A stretch of DNA of 64,000 nt from Cedecea neteri NBRC 105707 = ATCC 33855. Lineage in GTDB: Bacteria > Pseudomonadota > Gammaproteobacteria > Enterobacterales > Enterobacteriaceae. The notes beneath the pieces were generated by a model. It was given only the letters and a program-made list of their open reading frames with translations, made no database searches and was not told the origin of the DNA. A program made the position numbers and the translations under genes. Below are positions 54,120-63,434 of this stretch, one piece after another. Every line of letters starts with the position of its first letter. The first letter of the stretch is position 1. Where the stretch lies: the NCBI RefSeq assembly GCF_001571265.1, contig NZ_BCTL01000025.1:1-64000 (forward strand), written 5' to 3'.

Positions 54120-54844
54120 GTAAAGGGCGTTTCGCGCCGTGGCAGTGGGTTAAACGGTGGTTGCTGAAAGTTGTTCTGGCGGTTTTGGCCTTATGGATCA
54201 TGGGTATACTGGTTTTCCGCTTCCTTCCGGTGCCTTTTTCCGCGGTGATGGTAGAACGGCAGTTCAGCGCCTGGTTTAGCGGCAACTTCGGTTACGTAGC
54301 CCATTCTGACTGGGTTTCCATGGATGATATTTCGCCGTGGATGGGGCTGGCGGTGATCGCCTCTGAGGATCAAAAGTTTCCCGAGCACTGGGGCTTTGAT
54401 ACCGATGCCATAGAAAAGGCCCTGGCGCATAACGAGCGTAACGAAAACAGGGTGCGAGGCGCGTCGACGCTTTCCCAGCAAACCGCAAAGAATTTGTTTT
54501 TGTGGGATGGACGAAGCTGGCTGCGTAAAGGGCTGGAAGCTGGTCTCACGGTGGGGCTTGAAACCGCGTGGAGCAAGCGACGTATTCTGACGGTGTATCT
54601 CAATATTGCCGAATTTGGTGAGGGCGTTTTTGGCGTGGAAGAAGCCTCCCGTCGCTACTTCAACAAGCCGGCCAGCCGCCTGACGCCAGCCGAAGCGGCG
54701 CTGCTGGCTGCCGTCCTGCCTAACCCGATTCGTTTTAAAGCCAACGCGCCTTCAGGTTATATTCGCCAGCGTCAGCAGTGGATTTTGCGTCAGATGCGCC
54801 AGCTGGGTGGGGAGTCGTTCCTCGAACAACACAATTTAAAATAA
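54116..54844 (+). CDS. mtgA: Monofunctional peptidoglycan glycosyltransferase
   Basis: MtgA polymerises lipid II into glycan strands without a transpeptidase domain (242 residues). It has one membrane helix (about 17-37) and a family 51 glycosyltransferase domain with the catalytic glutamate in [16 protein letters not shown] (near residue 82) and [16 protein letters not shown] (near 116). In E. coli it localises at the division site. It overlaps elbB by 4 nt. In E. coli yrbL follows; here a glycerate cassette follows. Confidence 0.96.
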   Translation: MSKGRFAPWQWVKRWLLKVVLAVLALWIMGILVFRFLPVPFSAVMVERQFSAWFSGNFGYVAHSDWVSMDDISPWMGLAVIASEDQKFPEHWGFDTDAIEKALAHNERNENRVRGASTLSQQTAKNLFLWDGRSWLRKGLEAGLTVGLETAWSKRRILTVYLNIAEFGEGVFGVEEASRRYFNKPASRLTPAEAALLAAVLPNPIRFKANAPSGYIRQRQQWILRQMRQLGGESFLEQHNLK

Positions 54845-54909
54845 GCCATTCGGCTTTATCACTGCCGCACCCGGTGCAATCCCGCTGTCTCCACGACAAG
54901 GTAAACGCT

Positions 54910-56037
54910 ATGATGACCTCCTGCCTGAAAGAAGATACCGCCCGGCAAATTGTCCAGCGCACCATGAACATCATCGATCACTCGGTGAATGTGATGAGCG
55001 AACAGGGCGTCATTATTGCCTCCGGCGATCCTCGCCGTTTGCACCAGCGTCATGAAGGTGCGGTCCTTGCGCTTACGGAAAACAGGACGGTAATCATCGA
55101 TGAAGCCTCTGCCCGCCGTCTTAAAGGAGTAAAACCTGGCATTAATCTGCCTATTGTCTTTCGTCAGCAGATTGTGGGCGTGGTCGGTATTTCCGGTGAG
55201 CCGGAGAAAGTGCAGGCCTACGCGGAGCTGGTAAAAATGGCCGCCGAGCTGATTCTGGAGCAGGCGGACATGCTCGAACAAAATCAGTGGGAAAAGCGCT
55301 ATCGGGAGCAACTCGCCGCCCAGATTATTTCCGGGCAGCAAAGTCTGGCGGAACTGCGCCCGATGGCCAGCGGCCTTGGGGTCGATCTTGAACTGCCGCG
55401 CGTGGCTTTGATGATTCACTTTTCATCTCAGCAGGCTCTGCGTCAGCGTGAACTGCTGGAACGCCTCAGCAACTACGACAGCCAGGTTCTGGTCACGCCA
55501 TTCGGTTTTGAACAAATAGCGATGCTGCTGCCGTTGGGTGGAGGGCGAATCGAGGAACGCCAGGCGTTGCTGAAAAAAATGCTGCGTAAGCTTCACTCTC
55601 AGCTGCTGGCACATTTTGACGTCACTCTTTCTGTCGGTGGTTTATTCGACGGAAACGATGCCTTAAGGCGTTCCTGGCTTAGCGCGGTGGCGCTGCACGA
55701 AATGGCTACACGCCAGAAAATAGAGCAGTCGACGCTGTATTATCAGGACCTTTTATTGCCCGTATTGATTAACGGTCTCGCCGGAAGTTGGCAGGCGGAC
55801 GAAATGGGACGGGCATGGCAGACGCTCTGCGAGGCTGATCCAAAAGGCGTATTGCGCCGTACGCTTCGCTGCTATTTTGAACAGAATTGTGATCTGTCTC
55901 AAACGACGAAATTACTGCATATCCACGTGAATACCTTACGCTATCGGCTGGGCAAAATAGAGTCGATAACAGCATTAAATATTAATAAGTTAGATTCAAT
56001 TCTTCAGCTGTTTATCGGAATGCAGCTCAGTGACTGA
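54910..56037 (+). CDS. CdaR/SdaR-family sugar diacid regulator
   Basis: This is a transcriptional regulator of 375 residues in the CdaR family, whose E. coli member controls galactarate, glucarate and glycerate genes. The N-terminal diacid-recognition domain (about 7-135, with MNIIDHSVNVMSEQGVIIAS) is followed by a GGDEF-like middle region and the C-terminal PucR-type helix-turn-helix (LHIHVNTLRYRLGKIE near residue 340). I chose the ATG at 54910 with AAGG upstream; ATG at 54913 is also possible. It reads into a gntP-type permease and glycerate kinase, so it probably senses glycerate or a precursor and controls this cassette. Confidence 0.88.
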   Translation: MMTSCLKEDTARQIVQRTMNIIDHSVNVMSEQGVIIASGDPRRLHQRHEGAVLALTENRTVIIDEASARRLKGVKPGINLPIVFRQQIVGVVGISGEPEKVQAYAELVKMAAELILEQADMLEQNQWEKRYREQLAAQIISGQQSLAELRPMASGLGVDLELPRVALMIHFSSQQALRQRELLERLSNYDSQVLVTPFGFEQIAMLLPLGGGRIEERQALLKKMLRKLHSQLLAHFDVTLSVGGLFDGNDALRRSWLSAVALHEMATRQKIEQSTLYYQDLLLPVLINGLAGSWQADEMGRAWQTLCEADPKGVLRRTLRCYFEQNCDLSQTTKLLHIHVNTLRYRLGKIESITALNINKLDSILQLFIGMQLSD

Positions 56038-56055
56038 TTTGTAGTTATCTACAAA
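56038..56055. repeat. 7-bp inverted repeat before the GntP permease gene
   Basis: TTTGTAG-TTAT-CTACAAA is a perfect inverted repeat starting directly after the regulator stop. No U-tract follows. It is either a hairpin ending the regulator mRNA or an operator for the permease-kinase pair. The rest of the 138-bp spacer ends in an AACAGGAG ribosome binding site. Confidence 0.45.
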
Positions 56056-56175
56056 AAATCTTTCTTTCGGCGCTTATTTTCTGGCGTTTCGTCTCAAGCT
56101 ATTCATCGCCCGCCCAGGGTAATGTCCCGCCGTACCCATTCGATCTCCCTAAAAAAATCAAAACAGGAGTGATAC

Positions 56176-57444
56176 ATGACCACGGTTTCGGCTCTGGGCG
56201 CCCTGGTGGCGCTGGTTGTCTCTATTGTCCTTATTTTACGCAAGGTTCCGCCTGCCTACGGCATGATTGCTGGCGCGCTGGCGGGCGGTTTGGTCGGCGG
56301 CGCAGACTTAGTCCAGACCATTTCATTGATGATTACCGGAGCGCAGGGCATTACCAACGCGGTGCTGCGCATTCTGGGGGCGGGCATACTGGCAGGCGTA
56401 CTGATTGAATCCGGGGCCGCCAACACGATCGCCGAAACCATTGTCCGTAAGGTGGGTGAGAAAAGGGCGTTGTTCGCTCTGGCGGTGGCCACGATGCTGC
56501 TGACTGCCGTCGGCGTATTTATCGATGTCGCTGTGATCACCGTTTCACCTATTGCCCTCGCGATAGCCCATCGGGCGGATATTTCGAAAATGGCTATTTT
56601 GCTGGCGATGATTGGCGGTGGTAAGGCCGGCAACGTTATGTCGCCCAATCCCAATACTATCGCGGCGGCTGACGCTTTCCATGTGCCGCTTACCGATTTG
56701 ATGATGGCTGGCGTGGTACCGGGATTATTTGGCCTGGTGTTGGCCTATTTTCTGGCAAAACGGCTGAAGCATCGAGGCTCGAAGGTGGACATCAATGAGC
56801 TGGTTGCGGTGAAAACAGAGAAGGCTTTACCGGCCTTCGGAGCGGCAATAGCGGCCCCGCTGGTGGCTATTTTTCTGCTGGCGCTGCGTCCGATCGCCGG
56901 CATCGCCATTGACCCGCTGGTCGCGCTGCCCATCGGCGGCCTGATTGGGACTATAGTGATGGGGCAGTGGCGGCAGACAAACCATTATATGGTGTCGGGG
57001 CTGGCTCGAATGTCTCCGGTGGCGATTATGCTAATGGGGACCGGGACGCTGGCCGGGATTATCGCCAACTCCGGGCTGAAGGATGTTTTGATTAGCGGCT
57101 TAACGGCCTCCGGCATGCCGTCTTATCTACTGGCACCTTTCTCCGGGGCGCTGATGTCGATGGCTACGGCATCAACGACCGCCGGGACCGCGGTAGCTTC
57201 GGCAGTGTTTAGCTCAACGCTTGTCGATATGGGGATTTCTGCTCTTGCCGGTGCGGCAATGATCCATGCCGGGGCGACGGTGCTTGACCATATGCCGCAC
57301 GGCAGCTTTTTCCATGCCACAGGTGGCAGCGTGAATATGCAGGTTCACGAACGCTTAAAGCTGCTTCCCTATGAAACCGCCGTTGGTTTGGTCATCGCTT
57401 TTGTTTCAACCCTGATGTTTGGTGTGTTTAATTTAGCGGGTTAA
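56176..57444 (+). CDS. GntP-family permease, probable D-glycerate transporter
   Basis: This is a 422-residue inner-membrane permease of the GntP (gluconate:H+ symporter) family with about 12 hydrophobic segments. GGKAGNVMSPNPNTIAAAD near residue 155 is a family hallmark loop. GntP members carry gluconate, serine or related hydroxy acids. The glycerate kinase 10 nt downstream and the CdaR-type regulator upstream point to D-glycerate or a closely related acid, by inference from context. An AACAGGAG ribosome binding site precedes the ATG. It is absent from this locus in E. coli K-12. Confidence 0.88.
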   Translation: MTTVSALGALVALVVSIVLILRKVPPAYGMIAGALAGGLVGGADLVQTISLMITGAQGITNAVLRILGAGILAGVLIESGAANTIAETIVRKVGEKRALFALAVATMLLTAVGVFIDVAVITVSPIALAIAHRADISKMAILLAMIGGGKAGNVMSPNPNTIAAADAFHVPLTDLMMAGVVPGLFGLVLAYFLAKRLKHRGSKVDINELVAVKTEKALPAFGAAIAAPLVAIFLLALRPIAGIAIDPLVALPIGGLIGTIVMGQWRQTNHYMVSGLARMSPVAIMLMGTGTLAGIIANSGLKDVLISGLTASGMPSYLLAPFSGALMSMATASTTAGTAVASAVFSSTLVDMGISALAGAAMIHAGATVLDHMPHGSFFHATGGSVNMQVHERLKLLPYETAVGLVIAFVSTLMFGVFNLAG

Positions 57445-57454
57445 TGAGGTAGCC

Positions 57455-58591
57455 ATGAAAATTATTATTGCCCCCGATTCTTTCAAAGAAAGCCTGAGTG
57501 CGATGCAGGTCGCTGAGGCCATTGAGCAAGGTTTTCGGGAGGTTTACCCGAACGCAGAGTATATCAAGCTACCGATGGCCGACGGAGGTGAAGGGACCGT
57601 TGAATCAATGGTGGCCGCGACGGAAGGGAAAATCATTCCGGTAACGGTTACTGGCCCGCTGGGGCTGCCTGCCGAAGCTTTTTTTGGGTTAACGGGCGAC
57701 GGTGAAACAGCCATCATTGAAATGGCGGCCGCTTCAGGGCTGCATCTGGTGCAGCCCGAAAAACGTAACCCGCTGCTGACCGGAACGTTTGGCACCGGGG
57801 AACTTATCCTGGCGGCGCTGGATCGCGGTGCACGCAAAATCATTATTGGCATCGGAGGAAGCGCGACCAACGACGGCGGTGCCGGCATGATGCAGGCGCT
57901 GGGGGCCAGATTGAGTGATGAGCAAGGTAATGAACTTTGCGCAGGCGGTGCCGCCCTGGCTGAGCTTTCAGAGATTGATGTTAGTCAACTGGATGTCCGC
58001 CTGGCGCAGTGCGACATTCTGGTTGCCTGTGATGTCGATAATCCGCTGTGCGGTGAACGCGGTGCGTCAGCGGTATTTGGCCCGCAGAAAGGCGCTACGT
58101 CGGAACAGGTTGAGCAGCTTGATGCTGCACTCAGGCATTATGGTGAACAGCTGGAGCGCATCAGCGGTAAGGATGTGATTACCGTTGCAGGTGCTGGCGC
58201 CGCAGGCGGTATGGGGGCATCTTTGTTTGGTTTACTTAATGCCCGTCTGCAGCCCGGCGTGGAAATTGTCACTGAAGCTTTGCGGCTCGCCGACGCTATT
58301 CAGGGGGCAGACCTGGTTATTACCGGAGAAGGGCGTATAGACAGCCAGACGATCCACGGGAAAACACCGATAGGCGTGGCAAGAGTGGCTAAGCATTTTC
58401 ATGTGCCGGTTATCGCGTTGGCCGGGGGGATGACGGCTGATTACGATGTCGTGCATCAGCACGGGCTCGACGCCGTGTTTTCGGTGCTTAATCGGGTTCA
58501 GACACTGCCGGAGGCGTTGGAAAGGGCGGGAGAGAACATTTGTGTCACGGCGCGTAACGTTGCCGCAGTATGGAAAATAGGGCGCGGCTAG
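57455..58591 (+). CDS. Glycerate kinase (GarK/GlxK type)
   Basis: This enzyme phosphorylates D-glycerate, normally to 2-phosphoglycerate, feeding glycolysis (378 residues). Family motifs are IIIAPDSFKESLSA at the start, MADGGEGTVESMVAA (near residue 43), IGIGGSATNDGGAGMMQALG (near 129), and VITGEGRIDSQTIHGKTP (near 288). It is about as similar to E. coli GarK as to GlxK by eye, so I give no symbol. It is the last gene of the cassette, convergent with npr across 17 bp that hold a short GC-rich hairpin (58582-58599). Confidence 0.93.
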   Translation: MKIIIAPDSFKESLSAMQVAEAIEQGFREVYPNAEYIKLPMADGGEGTVESMVAATEGKIIPVTVTGPLGLPAEAFFGLTGDGETAIIEMAAASGLHLVQPEKRNPLLTGTFGTGELILAALDRGARKIIIGIGGSATNDGGAGMMQALGARLSDEQGNELCAGGAALAELSEIDVSQLDVRLAQCDILVACDVDNPLCGERGASAVFGPQKGATSEQVEQLDAALRHYGEQLERISGKDVITVAGAGAAGGMGASLFGLLNARLQPGVEIVTEALRLADAIQGADLVITGEGRIDSQTIHGKTPIGVARVAKHFHVPVIALAGGMTADYDVVHQHGLDAVFSVLNRVQTLPEALERAGENICVTARNVAAVWKIGRG

Positions 58592-58608
58592 CTCCGCGCG
58601 CACAGCGG

Positions 58609-58881
58609 TTAGTCTTCGTCAAAGCCGGCATTGAACAGAGCAATCACGGCAGCCAGTGCTTGCTCCTCTTCCGGGCCAGTGACTTCTATTTCTATGTGGC
58701 CTCCTTTGGCGGAGTCCAGCATCAGGAGGGCAATCACGCTGCTGGCTTCGGCTTCGGTGCCCGCTTCATTTCTCAGCATCACTTCTGCGTCAAAACTTTG
58801 TACCAACTCAAACAGTTTCATCGCCGGGCGCGCATGCATGCCCAGCTTGTTGGTGATTTCAACGGTCTGCTTTACGCTCAT
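58609..58881 (-). CDS. npr: Phosphocarrier protein NPr
   Basis: NPr is the HPr-like carrier of the nitrogen phosphotransferase system; it passes phosphate from PtsP to PtsN (90 residues). The phosphorylated His16 is in [11 protein letters not shown], and [17 protein letters not shown] is the C-terminal HPr motif. It overlaps rapZ by 4 nt (ATGA). It is the last gene of rpoN-hpf-ptsN-rapZ-npr. Confidence 0.96.
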   Translation of the reverse strand: MSVKQTVEITNKLGMHARPAMKLFELVQSFDAEVMLRNEAGTEAEASSVIALLMLDSAKGGHIEIEVTGPEEEQALAAVIALFNAGFDED

Positions 58882-59732
58882 GTTTTACGTTTTTCCAGCG
58901 TGCGGTGACGGGACTGGACGTTCTTACCGCGTGAGCGGAAATAGTCGGCCAGCTGCTCTGCAATATAAACCGAACGGTGTTTACCGCCCGTACAGCCGAT
59001 AGCCACGGTCAGGTAGCTGCGGTTGTTGGTTTCCAGCATCGGTAACCATAGCTCAAGATAGCTGCGGGTCTGGTAGATAAAATTGTGTACTTCTGTGTGC
59101 CTGTCGAGGAAGGCGGCAACCGGGCGGTCGAGGCCTGTCATTGGGCGCAGCTTTGGATCCCAGTGTGGGTTTGGCAGAAAACGCACGTCGAACACATAAT
59201 CGGCATCAATCGGTATACCGTGCTTAAAGCCGAAAGACTCGAACACCATTGTGAGTTCGCGTTCACGTTTGCCCAGCAGACGAGTACGCAGCATCTCCGC
59301 CAGTTCGTGCACCGACATTTCTGAGGTATCGATGATCAGATCTGCTCGGGATTTTAGCGGTTCGAGAAGATCGCTCTCTTCGTCAATCGCACTTTCCAAA
59401 GAGAGATTTTTACTGGAGAGCGGATGAAGACGGCGTGTGTCGCTGTAGCGGCGAATCAGCGTATTACGATCGGCATCAAGGAACAGTAACTGCGGAGAAA
59501 AAGCGTCCGGCAGGCTGTCCATCGCGTGCTCGAAGATTTCCGGCGACTCCGGCATGTTACGCACGTCGATGCTGACCGCGGCAGAGATTTGCCGATCGGC
59601 AAGCGTTTTTGCCAGCTCTGGCAACAGGACAACCGGCAGGTTATCCACGCAGTAGAATCCCATATCTTCCAGTGCGCGCAAGGCTACAGACTTCCCTGAA
59701 CCTGAGCGGCCGCTGACAATCATCAGCACCAT
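58878..59732 (-). CDS. rapZ: RNase adaptor protein RapZ
   Basis: RapZ senses glucosamine-6-phosphate and guides RNase E to the sRNA GlmZ, so controlling glmS (284 residues). The N-terminal P-loop domain has [19 protein letters not shown] at residues 8-26, and [16 protein letters not shown] lies near residue 85. The C-terminal half carries [14 protein letters not shown] near residue 250 and the basic tail needed for RNA binding. It overlaps npr by 4 nt. Confidence 0.97.
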   Translation of the reverse strand: MVLMIVSGRSGSGKSVALRALEDMGFYCVDNLPVVLLPELAKTLADRQISAAVSIDVRNMPESPEIFEHAMDSLPDAFSPQLLFLDADRNTLIRRYSDTRRLHPLSSKNLSLESAIDEESDLLEPLKSRADLIIDTSEMSVHELAEMLRTRLLGKRERELTMVFESFGFKHGIPIDADYVFDVRFLPNPHWDPKLRPMTGLDRPVAAFLDRHTEVHNFIYQTRSYLELWLPMLETNNRSYLTVAIGCTGGKHRSVYIAEQLADYFRSRGKNVQSRHRTLEKRKT

Positions 59733-59778
59733 ATAATCATTCCCCCGATTTATCTGTCTGAGACATCAAACGCGCCGA

Positions 59779-60276
59779 TTATTCATTTTCGCTGTCGTTA
59801 TCGACTTCTGATTCAGTAATTATCTGGTAAAGCTCTTCGTCGCTGCTGGCTGAGCGCAGCCTGCGACAAATGGTTTTATCCGCCAGACGCTTGGCCACCA
59901 GGGACAGTGTGTGCAGGTGGGTTTTGGTCTGGTCAGCCGGTACCAGTAGCGCAAATAACAGGTCAACCGGCTGATTGTCGATGGCATCAAAAGCGATTGG
60001 CGTTTCGAGTTGAATAAAGACGCCTACGGCGCGAAGCGTATCTTCCTCCAGTTTGCCGTGGGGAATCGCAATGCCGTTGCCAATGCCGGTACTGCCCATA
60101 CGTTCACGGGTCAGGACGGCTTCGAAAACGACCTGTGGCGGAAGACCAAGCTGTTTAGCTGCCAGTTCGCTGATGATTTCCAGCGCGCGTTTTTTACTCT
60201 GACAGTGGACGCCACTGCGAGTACATTCCTGGTTAAGGACATTGCTCAGTTGTAGAGCGGAATCGTTGTTCATCAT
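59779..60276 (-). CDS. ptsN: Nitrogen regulatory EIIA protein PtsN
   Basis: PtsN (EIIA-Ntr) is the terminal phosphate acceptor of the nitrogen PTS; unphosphorylated, it inhibits the potassium transporter TrkA and stimulates KdpD (165 residues). The phosphorylated His73 is in NGIAIPHGKLEED. I chose the first of two ATGs (60276), with AGGTGA upstream, matching E. coli; the second is one codon in. It lies 46 nt before rapZ. Confidence 0.96.
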   Translation of the reverse strand: MMNNDSALQLSNVLNQECTRSGVHCQSKKRALEIISELAAKQLGLPPQVVFEAVLTRERMGSTGIGNGIAIPHGKLEEDTLRAVGVFIQLETPIAFDAIDNQPVDLLFALLVPADQTKTHLHTLSLVAKRLADKTICRRLRSASSDEELYQIITESEVDNDSENE

Positions 60277-60304
60277 AAGTTCACCTAAGCACTTTTTGTG
60301 CAAA

Positions 60305-60330
60305 CGGCCCGCTACTTAAGCAGCGGGCCG
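60305..60330 (-). other. Hairpin between hpf and ptsN
   Basis: A 9-bp GC-rich perfect stem, CGGCCCGCT with AGCGGGCCG, lies 28 bp past the hpf stop, with an 8-nt loop. On the minus strand it is followed by TTTGCACAAAAAGTGC, which can form a second small stem. It may be a partial terminator or processing site that sets hpf against ptsN levels. Confidence 0.5.
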
Positions 60331-60358
60331 GCCATATGCACATCGGATGCCCGGATTA

Positions 60359-60646
60359 TCAGTGTTGTTTTAGTTTATCTTTGTGTTTCGTTAACTGTCG
60401 GGCCAATTTATCAATCAGGCCGTCAATCGCCGCATACATGTCCTGGCCTTCGGCGCTGGCATGCAGTTCTCCACCGTTCACATGCAGCGTAGCATCCGCT
60501 GTATGGGTGACTTTTTCCACCTTTAATACAATATAGACCTGGTTGATTCTTTCGAAGTACTGCTCCAGTTTGGCAAACTTCGAGTTCAGAAATTCACGCA
60601 GTGCCTCAGTGATCTCGACGTTTTGTCCTGTAATGTTGAGCTGCAT
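60359..60646 (-). CDS. hpf: Ribosome hibernation promoting factor
   Basis: Hpf binds the 30S decoding region and helps turn 90S dimers into inactive 100S ribosomes in stationary phase (95 residues, the short form). It starts QLNITGQNVEITEALREFLN, with HVNGGELHASAEGQDMYAAID in the second half. I chose the ATG at 60646 as in E. coli; the frame is open upstream. It lies 22 nt after rpoN. Confidence 0.96.
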   Translation of the reverse strand: MQLNITGQNVEITEALREFLNSKFAKLEQYFERINQVYIVLKVEKVTHTADATLHVNGGELHASAEGQDMYAAIDGLIDKLARQLTKHKDKLKQH

Positions 60647-60668
60647 AGTGTCTTCCTTATCGGTGAAG

Positions 60669-62102
60669 TCACACCAGCTGTTTACGCTGGTTTGACGGTG
60701 GAATGGATAAAGACTCTCGGTACTTCGCAACTGTGCGGCGCGCCACCATGATACCTTGATCCGACAGCATTGAGGTTAACTTACTGTCGCTCAGCGGTTT
60801 GGCTGGGTTTTCCGCAGCTATTAACTTCTTCACCAGCGCCCGAATTGCCGTGGAGGAGGCTTCGCCGCCGCCTTCGGTATTGACGTGACTGGAGAAGAAA
60901 TATTTCAATTCAAAGATGCCGCGTGGGCTATGCAAATACTTCTGGGTGGTCACCCTTGAGATTGTCGATTCGTGCATCTCAACCGCCTGAGCAATATCGG
61001 CCAGCACCATCGGCTTCATGTGCTCTTCACCGTGCTCAAAGAAGGCCTGCTGCTGTTCGACAATGCAGCGGCTCACACGCAATAGCGTATCATTGCGGCT
61101 TTCCAGGCTTTTAATCAACCATTTCGCTTCCTGCAGGTTACTGCGGATGAACTGCGAATCGCTGTCATTGCGCGTATTGCCGCTCATGGCTGCATATTGC
61201 TGGTTGATTTTGAGACGAGGGATGCTGTCCGCGTTGAGTTCTACAACCCAGCGAGCCAGATGTTTGCGCACCAGTACGTCAGGAATCACGTACTCTGGCT
61301 CACCCGTTTGGATCGACTGGCCTGGGCGAGGATCGAGAGACTGAATCAGGCACATGGCCTCTTTAAGAGCATCCTCTTTAATGCGCGTGACCCGCATCAA
61401 AGTACGGAAGTCGTGATTTGCCAGCAGATCTAAATGATCGCTCACGATAAGCCGGGCTTCCGCCAGCCATGGGGTCTCTTTGGCGTATTGAGAAAGCTGA
61501 ATCAACAGGCAATCACGTAAGTCCCGCGCAGCAACGCCGACGGGATCAAAACGCTGGATACGTTTGAGGACGGCTTCCACTTCGTCAAGACTCACATCGT
61601 CGTGGCCCAGGCTTTCGAGAATGTCTTCCAGAGGAACGGTGAGATATCCGGTTTCATCTACTGCATCGACAATAGACGTCGCAATCGCGACATCCGTATC
61701 GGAAAATGGCGTCAGATCGACCTGCCACATCAGGTAGTCCTGTAGTGACTGGGTCGTTTCACCCTGATAGATCGGCAGCTCATCGTCCAGATAGTCAGTT
61801 CCCGTTCCTGAAGGGGTACCGGCGGTGTAAATTTCATCCCAGCTGGCATCCAGAGGCAGCTCATCGGGCATCTCTTTCTGCTCGAGGGCTTCACGGGTAT
61901 CCATTGCTTCGCTCTCAGGCATTTCCTGAGTATCGATCTCATCATGCAGGTCGGTTTGCTCAAGCAATGGATTACTGTCCAGTGCCTGCTGGAGTTCTTG
62001 CTGAAGCTCTAACGTTGAGAGCTGTAGCAGACGAATGGCCTGCTGCAGCTGGGGCGTCATAGCAAGTTGTTGGCTAAGCCGTAATTGCAAACCTTGCTTC
62101 AT
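60669..62102 (-). CDS. rpoN: RNA polymerase sigma-54 factor
   Basis: RpoN is the sigma factor for nitrogen-regulated and other enhancer-dependent promoters (477 residues). It has the Gln/Leu-rich region I ([20 protein letters not shown]), an acidic region II (about 50-105), the core-binding domain, a helix-turn-helix near residue 365-385, and the RpoN box [10 protein letters not shown] near the C-terminus. I chose the ATG at 62102, matching E. coli. It probably transcribes yhdWXYZ in this window. It lies 48 nt after lptB. Confidence 0.98.
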   Translation of the reverse strand: MKQGLQLRLSQQLAMTPQLQQAIRLLQLSTLELQQELQQALDSNPLLEQTDLHDEIDTQEMPESEAMDTREALEQKEMPDELPLDASWDEIYTAGTPSGTGTDYLDDELPIYQGETTQSLQDYLMWQVDLTPFSDTDVAIATSIVDAVDETGYLTVPLEDILESLGHDDVSLDEVEAVLKRIQRFDPVGVAARDLRDCLLIQLSQYAKETPWLAEARLIVSDHLDLLANHDFRTLMRVTRIKEDALKEAMCLIQSLDPRPGQSIQTGEPEYVIPDVLVRKHLARWVVELNADSIPRLKINQQYAAMSGNTRNDSDSQFIRSNLQEAKWLIKSLESRNDTLLRVSRCIVEQQQAFFEHGEEHMKPMVLADIAQAVEMHESTISRVTTQKYLHSPRGIFELKYFFSSHVNTEGGGEASSTAIRALVKKLIAAENPAKPLSDSKLTSMLSDQGIMVARRTVAKYRESLSIPPSNQRKQLV

Positions 62103-62150
62103 GTTCAGAGCAAACTTCCTCAAATAAGTCGTGTAAGACTTCCCACCCTA

Positions 62151-62876
62151 TCAGAGTCTGAACTCTTCGCCCAGATAGACTCGCTTAACTTGCTCGTCTT
62201 CAAGGATTTCTTCCGGTGTGCCGTGGGCAATCAGATGCCCCTGACTAACGATATAGGCGCGTTCGCAGACGGCCAGCGTCTCGCGGACGTTATGGTCGGT
62301 AATCAATACGCCGAGGCCGCTGTCTCGCAGATGCTCGATGATGCGTTTGATATCAATGACGGAAATAGGATCAACCCCGGCAAAGGGTTCATCCAGCAAA
62401 ATGAATTTCGGGTTGGCCGCCAGCGCGCGAGCGATTTCAACACGGCGCCGTTCACCGCCGGATAGCGACTGCCCAAGGTTATTGCGCAGGTGCGAGATGT
62501 GGAACTCTTCCATCAGTTCGTTAGCGCGATCGTCACGCTGCTCTGACGTCAGGTCATCGCGAATCTGCAGCACCGCCATCAGGTTATCAAACACGCTCAG
62601 GCGGCGGAAAATAGACGCTTCCTGCGGCAAATAACCGATGCCGCGACGTGCACGAGCATGCAGTGGCAGCAAGCTAATGTCTTCTTCATCAATAATGATG
62701 TTGCCCGCATCACGTGGCACGATACCCACCACCATGTAAAACGTCGTGGTTTTACCGGCGCCGTTTGGCCCGAGTAACCCCACAATTTCACCCGATTTAA
62801 CGGTCAGGCTGACGTCTTCGACTACGCGGCGGCCTTTGTAGGCTTTGGCCAGGTTTTTCGCAATTAAAGTTGCCAT
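62151..62876 (-). CDS. lptB: LPS export ABC transporter ATP-binding protein LptB
   Basis: LptB powers extraction of lipopolysaccharide from the inner membrane with LptF and LptG (241 residues). It has Walker [10 protein letters not shown] (residues 36-44), the signature [13 protein letters not shown] (near 139), Walker [13 protein letters not shown] and the switch His in ITDHN. It lies 6 nt after lptA in the kdsC-lptC-lptA-lptB chain. lptF and lptG are elsewhere. Confidence 0.98.
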   Translation of the reverse strand: MATLIAKNLAKAYKGRRVVEDVSLTVKSGEIVGLLGPNGAGKTTTFYMVVGIVPRDAGNIIIDEEDISLLPLHARARRGIGYLPQEASIFRRLSVFDNLMAVLQIRDDLTSEQRDDRANELMEEFHISHLRNNLGQSLSGGERRRVEIARALAANPKFILLDEPFAGVDPISVIDIKRIIEHLRDSGLGVLITDHNVRETLAVCERAYIVSQGHLIAHGTPEEILEDEQVKRVYLGEEFRL

Positions 62877-62882
62877 ATCGAA

Positions 62883-63434
62883 TCAGTTACTCTTTTTCGG
62901 TGCCGGTTGCTGGCCGTTTTTGTTTTGCAACTGAGACGGTACCAGTACTGTGGTCACGCGTTTGCCTTTCTCGCTAAACGCCTGCATTTTCTGCTCTTTC
63001 ACCAGGTAGGTGATTTTGTCGCCAGTGATGTTGCTGTCCAACTGCTCAAGGTAAGCGTTGCCGGTCAGTACAACGAAGTCTTTAGCCAATTCATAATGCA
63101 TGGTGGACGCGTGGCCTTGTACCGGCTTACCGCTGTCCTGCATTTGATAGAAAGTAGCAGGGTTACCGAAGCCATCAATCACCTCTTTGCCTTGTTCACC
63201 ACCTGGGCGGGTAACAACGACTTTATCGGCGTTAATTTTGATAGTGCCCTGGGTCACGACGACATTACCGGTGAAGGTGACAACGTTGCCCTGCATATCG
63301 AGAGACTGTTGGTCAGATTCGATATGAATAGGCTGTTCGGTGTCGCCCGTCAGGGCCCAGGCTGACAAAGGTGCGGCAAAAAGCGAACCAAGCAGAACAA
63401 GTTTAAGGCTGAGTTTGTTTATTCTGGATTTCAT
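62883..63434 (-). CDS. lptA: LPS transport periplasmic protein LptA
   Basis: LptA forms the beta-jellyroll bridge that carries lipopolysaccharide across the periplasm (183 residues). A signal peptide ends at AWA (about residue 27), and the OstA-like domain has QPIHIESDQQSLDMQGNVV. I chose the ATG at 63434, with AGGA upstream, matching E. coli LptA; a longer open frame exists. Its first 32 nt overlap the end of lptC, as in E. coli. Confidence 0.96.
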   Translation of the reverse strand: MKSRINKLSLKLVLLGSLFAAPLSAWALTGDTEQPIHIESDQQSLDMQGNVVTFTGNVVVTQGTIKINADKVVVTRPGGEQGKEVIDGFGNPATFYQMQDSGKPVQGHASTMHYELAKDFVVLTGNAYLEQLDSNITGDKITYLVKEQKMQAFSEKGKRVTTVLVPSQLQNKNGQQPAPKKSN

